Of a stretch of DNA of 64,000 bases, positions 40,581 to 51,662 are shown in pieces. The notes beneath the pieces were generated by a model that ran no database searches, had not been told where the DNA came from, and saw nothing but the letters and a program-made list of their open reading frames with translations. The stretch comes from Melastoma dodecandrum (Eukaryota > Streptophyta > Magnoliopsida > Myrtales > Melastomataceae). Within the stretch, counting starts at the first letter, position 1. Every line of letters starts with the position of its first letter. The position numbers and the translations under genes were made by a program. Where the stretch lies: positions 67,001 through 131,000 of the forward strand of contig JARUPY010000455.1 in NCBI GenBank assembly GCA_029817715.1, read 5' to 3'.

Positions 40581-42025
40581 TGATCACGCTTGTCGAAGGC
40601 GGCAAATTAAATACTCTAGCAAACCTAACTAACTTGTAGATAGGGTAAGTAGAGGTCGATCCCACAGAGAATCAACAGAGAAAAGTTCCTAACGATCGCA
40701 CGTTTAACGATATTGAGGTCAAGTTAAACAAGATTAATGAGAGTAAAACAGAAAAATAAAATGCAAATAAACGGTAGTTCAATCAAATATTAAAAGCCTA
40801 GGACTATCAACTTCCCCTAACGAATTATCTAACTCGTTCCTTCCTTTCTCCAGTTATCAAATTCTCAAGTTACTAACCTAGGGTTCGATTATCTCCTTAC
40901 GCCTCTTCCAAAAGCTCTAAGGACGTATTCCCTGTATCGAGCTAATCAATCTATTCCTAAGCAATTAACTAGTGGGAACCCATTATGCAACAACCCTAAA
41001 TGGCTACCTAAGGCGATTCGGTATATTCCTATCCCTTTCGCGAATTAGCTCTGTTTTCCAACGAGACGCTAACTTAGGCTATTCAATCCACGGCTTAACC
41101 TAAACAACTTTTCCAAGCCCAAATAGGTCTCGAGTTCAAATTAATTGGTGATCAGGCAATTAATTGCATTAAGATCAAGATTTGAATAAGTAACAACACG
41201 AATTCGAATAACACGGAGAAAAGGAATTCACTCGTTAACTAAAAGCGTTAAGTTCCATTGAAGTCCTAGAAAACGAAATTAGTTCATAGCGTAAAAGAAA
41301 TTCATCCCAAGTTCAAGAGAAAACAATAACGACATAGAAGCCAAGAGAAAGAAAGAAAAGAGAAATGCCCTCCCGATCTTCCGATCCGAGAAGTAGTAGC
41401 CTCGTCTCGATCTCTGCTTCAACCCTATCTGTCACCTCCTTCTCCGTTCCCGAGTCGAATGTCTCCTTCTCCTTCCTCCCCTCAGAATAAATCCCCCTAA
41501 AGTTCCTCTAAAACAGAATATATTGTTCCCATCTAGAAAGATTTCCTAAGATTCTCCAAATCTAAATAATATTTCTAGGGAGAATAAAATAAAATAACCT
41601 AAAACTACTCAAATAAATGACTAATTGATCCTCTATGTCTTCATAATGTAGTCTCCGGAAGATTTGAAGACTCCTTGAGCGATTTAGAAATAGGTTCGTC
41701 GGTGGTCACTTGAATCCACAGAACCTTCAAGGACGTGTCCTTCTGCTCTCTGGACAATTCCTGCTCATATGCACTTCACCTCGTTCCAGCTTCAAAATCT
41801 CCTTCATTTTCCTACATTAAAACATGACAAACCAAGAGGCATCAACCAAATAAAAGATTTAAATCAAAATATATTCAAAAAATATGAAAATAACAAAAAT
41901 CAACTTAATCTAAAACTAAACTAAAAAGTACTCAAATCCTACCAAATTCCTATCAATACTCGTACAACTAACCACGTAAAGCATCATTAGAGATACGAAA
42001 TAACCCTACTTTCATAGAGTTATCA
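40581..42025 (-). repeat. E5 5' LTR (1445 bp)
   Basis: On the plus strand it runs from TGATCACGCTTG to GAGTTATCA. It shares short motifs with E4 LTRs (GGTCGATCCCACAGAGAATCA and the end CATAGAGTTATCA). No GCAGCTGCG block was seen. The five flanking bases at 42026-42030 are CTCAT; the partner copy is not in the window. Confidence 0.85.
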
Positions 42026-43479
42026 CTCATGTTGAGGGAATGGCAACTCAAAGGGTCAAAGTCTTCCCCGAGGAACTGACACTACCAATCTGCTACAAAG
42101 TCGGCGAAACCATTGGTCGTGACCTCAACCCTATCGTCCCTGCTGGCATGGAAGGTCCAGAAGCCGACAAACGCAACTCCAGATGTTCAGAAAGCAGATA
42201 TCCCAGTTGGGAGAAAGGGAACACACAGTAGCATCCTTGGGGGTGAAGGGAAGAATCTTCGGGTAGAAAAGGGGTTGAGTAGCCCTTTCATGCTCGACTG
42301 TCTATGAAGCAAGTTGATCCCGTCCCGGCGGCTTCGTCCCCATTAGTGGAGGAAGGGTCGGGGATAAAGGAAAAACGGATACGAATGGTTGGGCTTCTTA
42401 TTTGGATTTGACCCAACGGATTTAAAAAGTTTCATAACTTTTGATGAGGCTTCCGCCTGGCCTTGGAAAAGCCTTATCACCTCCTCGGACCCTTTCTAAT
42501 CCACAACCTATTTCAACTACTTCAAGGCAGAAATTTCAGCGGGTGCGTGGTCGTGAGACTATTACTATTTCAATTCAGCAGATACAACTACATGCTGTTA
42601 TTATCAATAGGCAGACAGCAAGGAGGCACCTGAATTAGCAACGGCAACATGGTGTTCCGAATCACCCCATGTTTGAAAACATTGACATCCAACAACATCG
42701 TTAGATTTAACTATTTCGACAATACTTTGTTAAAAATGAATGCTAGAACCATGTACACAATATAACCTTTTATCAACCCAAAACTGCTTTGCTTAAGATG
42801 CAAAATCTGAAGAGTAGGAATAATGCTCACATCAATGTCTTCTTCCCTCGCGGAGTACTTATTAAAGGTGTCCAGAGCATCCTCCTCCAGGAACACCCTG
42901 GTCACATGGGAACTCAGAGTTTGTCAAGATCCTACCAGAATTCCTTATCTCGAGGAGCTGGGAAAAGTTGATAATACATCGTTAGGACAAAATGGAAGCC
43001 AAAACAAAGGCATTCCAATTTTGAAGAGGCATCTTGTCAACTGTTTAACGGCAGATCTTTGGAATGATGCAAAGAGAGGGGATGCCTCTCCAAATTGGAA
43101 TGCCAGATCTGGATTAGCCCATTAGCTGGCATTTGGATAATAGTGTCCCTTGTGCAGTGGCGAGGCCGTGGACGGAAGGGCCCCCTAATTTTCTTTTAAA
43201 AAATAAATTAGGCTGAAGTTTTTTAAAAAAACTTTTTATTAATTTTAGTCCAAAAATTTTTAAGTGTAGTTTGCCCATCTAAACTCCGTCTAGTTCAATT
43301 TGGCCCCTTAAATATTTTTTCTTGCTCTATCACCGCCCTTGCACTTGTGCTGATGCGAAAAGTTGTGACACATATTGTATTGTACGAAAACAGATTTATA
43401 GAAAAAGCAGAAGCACTAGTTGCGGAAAGTAGATGAACTTAGAATAGTTTACATATGGGTTTACACTAACCCGAAATGT
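42026..43479. other. Unassigned sequence
   Basis: No recognisable domain in either strand. It holds an imperfect inverted repeat at 43009-43104. Short frames at 42040-42231 and 42711-42905 resemble no family I know. Confidence 0.4.
43009..43104. repeat. Imperfect inverted repeat with 24-25 nt arms
   Basis: Arms 43009-43033 and 43081-43104 pair over nearly their whole length (GGCATTCCAATTT and GAGGCATC match their complements, with one mismatch and a bulge), around a 47-nt loop. The size is compatible with a small-RNA hairpin or a very short foldback element. Confidence 0.7.
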
Positions 43480-43494
43480 TGCTCACAAAAAAAA

Positions 43495-43860
43495 ATCCAA
43501 AATGTTAAACCATAGATCCGAAATGTCAAAATCTAAGCCCTAGAAATTAATCCTTAAATCATAAACCATAAACCCGAAATGTTAAACCACAAACACTAAA
43601 AGTTAAACCATAAACCCGAAATGTCAAACTCTAAGCCCTAGAAGTTAAACCTTAAAACATTAATCGTAAATTCGTAATGTTAAGCCCCAAGAGTTAAACA
43701 TTAAATCATACTCTTAAACTCAAAATGTTAAACACTGAACCCGAAATATTGCTTATAAAAAAACTTGAACAGGTAAATCATAAACACTAAATGTTAAACC
43801 ATAAATACTAAAAGTTAATCCATAAACCCGAATTGTCAAACTCTAAACCCTAAAAGTTGG
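43495..43860 (+). repeat. Degenerate telomere-like minisatellite
   Basis: Irregular repetition of AAACCATAAACCCGAAATGTCAAA and CTAAGCCCTAGAAGTTAAA variants. Several units resemble CCCTAAA (for example TCTAAACCCTAAAAG near 43840) but never form a perfect array. Confidence 0.7.
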
Positions 43861-45444
43861 TGTGGCATTAAGGGGAGAGGAGCCGGATTCTTGGGTCGTC
43901 CGATCCGTCACGCATGTTATGCCGTAAAGCGCACGTACACATAGCCTGTCAAAGGGCCTCTAGAGTTATTTATAAATTATTGTGCATCGCTTCATTCAGA
44001 TCCAATCAAAGGGCTTCGAGAGTTAGTAACAGTTCAAAAACGTTGTACAAACACAACCAGGGTGACTTCGGGGGTATTTGTTTTGCAAAGTGTTACCTAA
44101 TACCTTCTATAATTCTTGTAGAAGAATAGTTGAACCTTTCAAAATTGGTATTTATATTAGATAGTGATTATTTTAATATTGTGAGAAGTACTGGTAAGCT
44201 AATAATTGAACAATTTATAAACCTCTATCTCTTTTATGTATTAGTGATTTTTTTATTATGTAAAAAATCATGTTTAAACTCATCCCGACAGAAAACTCTA
44301 AAATTGTGCTTCTGATTTTATTCGTTGTAAAAAGTCATAGGTTATACCGAAATACTAATTCATCTCTGGTGGCCAATGATACACCCAAGCAACTAAAACA
44401 AAACATTAATAAGAGGAAACAAAGTCTGTTTTCCTTTTATATGAAAATAAGAAAATATGTTTGTTTACCAGAAAATAAAAAATTAAATTAAATTTTTAGA
44501 GGAAAATAATGTTTTTTGATTTTTTAGCTTTTGTATCCCGTTTTTCAAAACATAAAACGAAAACAGAAACCGACACCTTTTTTTTCTATTAACAAGCAGG
44601 GCTAAGTGTTTCTGGTTTCCCCGAAGCATGTGGGGAGCACAAGCGGGACTAGAGTTGCCAGAGGCAAAACTCGGGCCCGACACGTGCTTACAATTGGCTC
44701 CACGGTAGAGTTTGTCAAGCTCAAAATTTAAAGAGTACGTGTTAATTTATTGATCAAGAGTTTTATTCAAAGTGCTGATGGGCTTGTTTTTGGAAAAACT
44801 AGTAAATCTAAAGTAGATTTGTCATAAGAAATATTATTTCGATTACTAATTATGAAAAACTAACTCGGAATGGCTTTCGTTGCTATACCTTTTCTGGTTC
44901 CTCCCTTGGAAACATGAAAACTATATTTCATTACCGAAATAATCATTATGATTGTGGGTCAAAATCTTCCAATCTCATTAAACCAAGCGGACTCGTGGTG
45001 GATAAACTAATCACTCGAACGACAAAAAAGTCCAAAAGAGCGGTTCTCCAACCATCAAAAAGTGGGGACTCGTTCTCTGGTCTTTGTTTCAAGTTTTCAA
45101 GCATCTAATAAAAAAGTTTCCTAATTAACAGATATGAAATTATAATTCAAAGCTGGCAGTGACTTAGTTAGGTGGAAGAGTTATGATTACCGGTAAGTAA
45201 ATTTTTAAAAATTGAAAATTAATTTTATATTTAAATAATATTTTTTAACAAACAACTAAACTATCGTCTTTAACCATGCTAACCCCGATCGATGCCTCTG
45301 CAGAAAACTAAAGTGGGGGATTAGACACTTGAGAAAGAGAGAGATCTGGGTGAGGGGGCGGGTGGGGGGCGGTGCAGATAAAAGGAGAGTTTCCCCGAAG
45401 AAACCAAATCCGGAATCCCCCGATAATCCTTCGAAAAGAAGGCC
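43861..45444. other. Intergenic, includes the upstream region of the NicO-like gene
   Basis: AT-rich with no conserved coding region. A G-box core CACGTG lies at 44681-44686, about 760 bp before the gene start. Confidence 0.5.
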
Positions 45445-45756
45445 ATGGAGGCGCTCCTCTGCCACTCCTCTTCCCCACCAATTTCCTCCTCCACCACCAC
45501 CCGCACTTTAATTCGTCGATTCCCGTCCCTTCTTCCTCGGATTGACTCTCCGAGGCTCGTATTCTCCTGCTCGAAGTTCCGTGGTCTCACCCTCCTCCAT
45601 CCGATTCCTTTCTCTTCCCTCAATTCCCCCGCCTTGAGATTGACCTCCGACTCTGCGGTTGATGTGGTTGACCCCCCTAATGACTCGGCTAACCAGCATC
45701 CCCAATCGACCGTCACCCAAGAGTCTGCACAATCCAAGGTCTCTCTCTCTCTCTCG

Positions 45757-45804
<48 letters not shown>

Positions 45805-47524
45805 CTGCGCAATAACCAATTCGCCTCAGAAGCCGTCCACTCCAATCTTTAAGTCTTGGTAAAATCTCTACCTTACCATCAAAATTAGCTAAATTTTATG
45901 CCAACTAAGCCTTTGGACACTGAAATTCGATATGTAATGTGCTAGATCGGCAGGATTTGCTACCATGAACCCGGATAAAATTTTATTACTAGTTATTCTA
46001 ACATATTGGTGCTTAGTTTCATACGACTGCAGAATGTGGATTGAACCAATCACTTGTTGCGGTATAATATTAAAACTCTGCTTGAAATGTTCTCCTGTCA
46101 TCGCTCCTAAGGATTAACTTAAAGGTGTTCCTCTCTGGTCCAATCGGATGCTGCAATTTGACCACGTAAGGTGGCAGTGTCTCCTATCTATGCAAAGATT
46201 ACCCCTTCTCACCGTTATTCTGCAAATCCCATCCTGGAAGGCTGGTTTGCTGAACTGATTCGTTCATCTGACCCTTTCAAATCAGAACAATAAATAAGAA
46301 CAATAAAGACCTCTCCTCTGATTCCTCGTATGTTCCGCTGTTGATATACCTGTAAGGATGTTTTCCTGGCGGATTGTTTTATTACCAATGATGGGAGGCT
46401 CAATTCTCTTGGTGTATACTTCTGATCTTACCTAGCTGCCAAACTATTATGTGAATCAATGAAATCAACTGACAAGGAGCCACTTCCTTTTTCTTTCTAT
46501 GTAGACAAATTCTTTCCTTAAAGAGAGTAGTCAACATGCTTTGGTCTGATTGCTAAATGGAATATTTTTTAGGCAATTCTTATGTCTTTGAACTGTTAAT
46601 AGTTTGAGTTGTTTGGAATGTCTAAGACATCATGTCGTGTCTCTGCTGGTTTAAACTCTTGTAATGGGGGCCATATATTTTCAGGATGTTACCATCGGAT
46701 CTTTTGTCCTCCTGTCCTCGCTTATTGTGGCCATGATCTACCCCTTTATTGCATCACCTGCGTTTGCATCATTTCCAAGTGCTGCTAAGCCAGGGGCTCC
46801 TGCAGTTGCTGCTGCGGTAGGGACTAGACTTGTCCGTACCGAATTACTGAGCAGTGCATGGACAGGGTTCTTTGCCGGTTGCCTGCACACGCTGTCAGGC
46901 CCTGACCACCTTGCTGCTCTGGCTCCACTGTCAATTGGTCGTACAAGAATCGAAAGTGCTGCTGTGGGAGCTCTGTGGGGATGCGGGCATGACGCAGGGC
47001 AGGTTATTTTTGGTTTATTGTTTCTACTTCTAAAAGACCGGCTGCATATTGAAGTGCTAAGGACATGGGGCACAAGGGTGGTTGGGTTCACATTGCTCAT
47101 TATAGGTGCTATGGGAATTAAAGAGGCACAGGAAATCCCCACCCCATGTGTCGCACTGGAAAATGGCGAATGTGATGTTACATTGTATGAAACGCTAAGT
47201 CCTCCGGTCGGTAAGAAGAAGATTGGCTTTGCTACTTTTGCAACCGGTATTATTCATGGGTTACAGCCAGATGCATTGATGATGGTCTTGCCGGCACTGG
47301 CCCTGCCTTCTCGTTTGGCTGGCGCTGCATTTTTAGTCATGTTCCTGGTTGGTACTGTGGTTGCAATGGGTACCTACACAGTGTTTATAGGATCATGCAG
47401 TGACGCACTAAAGGATCGGGTGCCCAGAATAACAGAGAAACTCACTTGGGCATCCTCTCTCGTGGCTATTGGTCTTGGATTTGCTCTACTTATTAGCCAG
47501 TTTTTTGGATTTAGCTTATACTAA
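45445..47524 (+). CDS. Plastid-targeted NicO-family (high-affinity nickel/cobalt-type) transporter, two exons
   Basis: Exon 1 is 45445-45738 and exon 2 is 46685-47524, joined in phase 0 by a 946-bp GT-AG intron, giving 377 residues. The first 60-80 residues are rich in Ser, Arg and Leu with few acidic residues, as in a chloroplast transit peptide. The rest has about six hydrophobic segments and the NicO motifs HTLSGPDHLAAL (His/Asp metal-binding pattern), GCGHDAGQ and HGLQPDALM. The family moves nickel or cobalt in bacteria; the plant plastid members, annotated as high-affinity nickel-transport or UreH-like, are of unproven substrate. The ATG at 45445 is the first in frame with the transit region. 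Its 3' end faces APX3. Confidence 0.85.
45739..45800 (+). repeat. CT/TG microsatellite at the 5' end of the NicO intron
   Basis: The intron begins GTCTCTCTCTC, runs as CT repeats to about 45771, then TG repeats to about 45800. Confidence 0.9.
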
Positions 47525-48560
47525 TAGGTAGGGAGTATGATCTTGGGAAGAAGACTATGACGGGATATAGCAGGCGACAGTCTAGTGCTAGGAGTGTTCT
47601 GAGAAATTTTTTTTAACTTGTTTTGGCGCACATCATGATTGCAATATCATATTGTTCTGAAAGCATTGTATTCTCTTTATTTGGATGGAACTGTGTATTC
47701 GGAACTGGCGAACGTTTCCGCCCGCTCCTTCTCGACGTAGGCTACTTGACAACTGTCTCGCTACATTATTGGCATCTCACTATTGATCTCATGCATGACG
47801 GAATGTGCTTTTATCTCTCTCTCTCTCCCACACCGCGATGTTTCACTCACGATCTTTGGCACCGATAATATATTTTCGATCAATATTAGCTACTGAATTA
47901 CGGTGCCTTGCTGGTTTTGGAACAAAAATGTATTTGTCTAAAAAGATTGTGGTTGTATTGTTTAATAGAGTTATGAAAATCTTACCGTGAATTTTGTTAT
48001 TTCTTAAGGCAGTTTTTATATTATAAAATTGTTTGTTATCTTTTCTCCTGTATGTATTATCTAAAATATTATTGTTTTTTTTTTTCCTCTATTCTTTCTT
48101 TCTTCCCTTAACAGTCGCTCTTTTGCCAACTAAATAAATAACTTCATCGATCCAATACACCTTCCCGTATAGTTGTCCCCAACAGCTCTGAAATCGTCCC
48201 ACTAAAACATAATATAGTATTTTCCATAGCCAATATATGTATCAGTTAGTATTGTCCCAGGCGGGCATTCAAAGGACCAGGTAACCGAAACCCCCCCACC
48301 CCCCCTTCTTTATAAATAAAGAAAAACCTCCCTTCCAATCTCCACTGTACTGTTCTTCCACATTTCCAATGACAATTGAGTGTTCCTGCCATGCAAACGA
48401 TTAACTAATACAGAACAATGTAGTGTCTTGGCTCCCCAGCAGTACAGAGAGCACTCTGGGTGGTTGAGCGGAGCCACCATGACTCCAACCTATTATTGTC
48501 ACCTATCAGGAAAAGGAGTCTAAGCCAGCCCCTAGTAGTAATGTCCCAAGTAAACACCAT
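47525..48560. other. Convergent intergenic region between NicO-like gene and APX3
   Basis: It holds the 3' untranslated ends of both genes. No coding signal was found. Short C-runs near 48290. Confidence 0.5.
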
Positions 48561-51170
48561 TCACTTCATTTTCTTCCGGATTTCGTAGAAGTAACTGAGG
48601 ATGACCACAGCAGCAGCAACTGCTACACCTACAGCGCCCTGTGCTAGTATAATTCCATCCTTGACGGCAGCTTTGGTGCTGGTTTTGGCGCTAAATCCTA
48701 GTTCTGAGAGCCTCTTATGCGATGCGGCATACTCCCTGAAAAATGCATCCTCATCCTGCACAATCACAAATGATGAATGAGGCATCGGCCAGGACGAAAG
48801 ATTTGGCGATGCAGAGATTTTCACAATGCTTCATGCACATGCATGATAGAAATATTCATCCAGGCTATTTATGCAATCTGATAACAGTGGACTCAGTCTA
48901 GTATTATTCTTGCCCCCCATAGTTTCCCTACTCAAAGACACACTGCTGCTAAATCTGCTACCTGATCATAGTTTCCCTACTCAAAGACACACTGCTGCTA
49001 AATCTGCTACCTGATAACGGTACACTCAAGAATGTCAATACCTTTGCAAAAAGCTCAACTAAAGTACGAAAAGCCGGATCATCCAATAGCGCCTTGTCAG
49101 TAGGAAGCTTCAGCAGCCCATCAGTTTCCCCTTTCAGTAACTCACTGATTCAACAAATACCGCTACAATCAGGCTCAGCTCTCCCACAAGAGTTTTGAAA
49201 TTCATCTCAAGTCATAACTTACATGAAATATGAGTTATCAAATTTGAGTGGTTCCTGAGTCCAAGGGCCATCAAAACCTGACCGTTCTGGATGAGCCCTT
49301 CCCTGAATAAAGGATCAACAAGATCAAGATAAGGTGGATCAAACACAGCCATAATAAACCAAAACAAATATTAAAATGCCAACCAGTGTGTGACCCCCTG
49401 ATAATGCTACTATGTCCTTGTCTGAAAGGCCCATCCTATAGAACATTTCCCGAAGATGCTGAGCACCTGCATCCACCATTTTGCAGCACCCATGCAAAAG
49501 ATTGGATCAAGTTTATGGAAAACAACTCAGACAACAGATGATGCACTATTTGTGATCTTCCCACCAAAGAATAAGAGGAATGTCCGGTCATTTTGAAGCT
49601 TACACTCATCAAAGAGCATTATTACCTTTCGTGGCATTCGGAAGTCTTCCTTCCTTTGGACAAATATTTGAGTCCTGGAATGAGAAATGGACAGTAGTGA
49701 TATCTGAATGATTTACCGGGAACACATCCAAATGGTCAGATACTGCTAGAGAGCCTTATACCTTCCTTCCAGGAACAAAATCGACAGAGGGTCCTCCAGT
49801 TACTTCTACCGCAACAACTCCAGCTAGCTGAAGAAATGTGGCCAACCGAGTAAGTTTATATAATTTCATACCATATCTGATGCAGAGTAGGTAGTGAAAT
49901 AATATTGAAGTTTCAACATCTTTATAATCAGGTGGAATTTTGATAGGTACTTAATCCATGAAAATAAGCCAATTAAAATTCTCACTGCATTTATTACTCT
50001 TTTCTCTACTTCTTTTCCAAATGGAGGATCTCAAGGGGTAAATTAACTTCATCCAAGTTATTAAAACTGAAACAGTTAGAACAGAAGGTTTTGAGCATGC
50101 ATTTTTTATTAGTCGCTCTTTCCATAATCAAGTCTATCCAGTATGATACCAAATATCAGAGAAATCAATTTAGAATCAAGGCTTAACAATTTTGCGCAAT
50201 ATTTCACAGCAGGTAGCTAGTCGGAGGCAACAACATCACAAGGGGAACAAAATGACCTTCCTTGGCCAAACGAGAATAAGCCGACACAATGTAAAAGCAT
50301 TGCCAAGGTCCAATTCACTAATCAACTTGGAAAATTTGTCCCATTCAGAATCGTCAGAACTGAAGCTCGGCTAATACAGCTGTGGCTTAGGTACCTGCTA
50401 GAGTTGAGAAGAATGACAAGGCGGCACCTAATGGCGCAATGATATAGTGCCAGAGACAACACTTGCAACCACATTCATTGAATCATGAGACATCAATACT
50501 GCGAAGCAGTTTGGTGGGAGAAGAAAGAGGGAAAGAAGTAACATGTTAAAAGATAAGTGATTTACCTGATAAAGGTCTGCATAGGTGATCTTGGGACATT
50601 TGGACCTCACTTCCTCTGAAGCAATAAGATAAAAACCACAATCATTTAAAAGTAAAATGCGAAATCAGAGCAAATCGTTGTTCAAAGAGTCAGAAGATAC
50701 ACGACGAGGTGTGGAAAACAAGGATCCCACAAGTAGTTGAATTGGAGAAACAGAAAGAGAGAGATACTTCAAAAGGCAGGTTTCGGGGGTATAGGCAGCA
50801 GCAGAGAAAAGAACTAAGTAATGAGGCGAAGAGCCAGTCGCATGTGCAGTACCACAGAAGTCGATGGCGATCTTAAGGCCGGAGTTAGAGCCATGAGAAT
50901 ACTCCTCAAGGTTCCTGATGGAGCCATTGGGTCCTCCAGTTTTGGTGTTGGCGTCGTAAGTCCCAGCGTCGTGCCATCTTACAATCAAAATCCCAAATCA
51001 CATCACCAGCCGAAATCAAAGGAAGAGCGGGGGAAAGGCAAAGTGTGAATAGATTACGCCAAGCGGAGCATGATAGGGGCGCAGTTCTTGTGGGCGATGA
51101 GAGCGCGGAGATGGCGGCGGGCTCTGTCGATCTCCTTCAGGTATTCGGTGTCCACAACCGGCAACGCCAT
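48561..51170 (-). CDS. APX3: Peroxisomal membrane ascorbate peroxidase, nine exons
   Basis: Reduces hydrogen peroxide with ascorbate at the peroxisome membrane. Exons on the minus strand: 51170-51058, 50977-50853, 50615-50566, 49827-49762, 49674-49626, 49466-49384, 49302-49223, 49144-49042 and 48755-48561. All junctions are GT-AG and in frame, giving 287 residues, the usual APX3 length. Exon 1 plus 2 gives the distal haem site [11 protein letters not shown] (Arg, Trp, His). Exons 6-7 give the proximal ligand [18 protein letters not shown], with the conserved Trp in GPWTQ. Exon 9 carries a hydrophobic anchor ([18 protein letters not shown]) and the basic tail EIRKKMK, which set this form apart from the cytosolic enzymes. 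A 49-bp duplication lies in intron 8. It looks fully functional. Confidence 0.95.
48918..49015 (+). repeat. Perfect 49-bp tandem duplication in APX3 intron 8
   Basis: Units 48918-48966 and 48967-49015 (CATAGTTTCCCTACTCAAAG onward) are identical. Confidence 0.95.
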
Positions 51171-51662
51171 GGTCTGACACCAGCAAGAGAGATTGGGAGT
51201 GGATGGGATAGGATGGGAGGAGGTTGAGGGTATAATTATAATTATAGGCCAATCAATTCCCGTCGGTCAAATGGAGGGCTGGGGTGGGGATATCCATTTA
51301 TTTTTCTTTTTTTTTTCTTTTTTTTAGGAAAATTTAAATTAATGTGGTTGTTCGGAATCGAAACAACTGGAGGTCAGGTATTATATTAAACTAATATAGG
51401 AATTTTAAAAATTGGCATCCTTTTCTATTAGTCTTTTTTGTGATTTTGTAGAGTTTGATAAATTGAATATTTTTAAAATTTTAACTCGTATTTCATAAAA
51501 TTTAAAAAAAACAAACGATATATTCATAAGTAGCTCATTATATATATCAGCCAACGACTCACGCGAGTGCGTGTTTTCTTCCAAAGGGGTGGATGATACA
51601 TTCGATCGTCATCGATGAAAATAAATTCAAACAAGGTATGTAAAAAAAAAAAAGCTAAAGTG
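51171..51662. other. Intergenic between APX3 start and SYT end
   Basis: The APX3 promoter and 5' leader are expected here, plus the SYT 3' end. AT-rich with T-runs near 51300 and A-runs near 51640. No obvious TATA box was chosen. Confidence 0.5.

Larger units (their letters stand above)
39159..42025 (-). mobile_element. E5: older Athila-like element, 5' part
   Basis: On the minus strand: a 5' LTR (42025-40581), a tRNA-Asp-like primer site and a degraded gag, cut at 39158 by the E3 LTR. The rest of the element is not in the window. It is related to E4 (same gag family and the same TATCA/TGAT ends) but clearly diverged. Confidence 0.85.

Noticed and set aside
44914..45108. 64-codon frame upstream of the NicO gene
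   Set aside because: No known motif, AT-rich context and no splice link to the gene.
45321..45845. Minus-strand frame of 174 codons over NicO exon 1
   Set aside because: It includes the CT/TG microsatellite (His-Thr repeats) and mirrors the transit peptide region.
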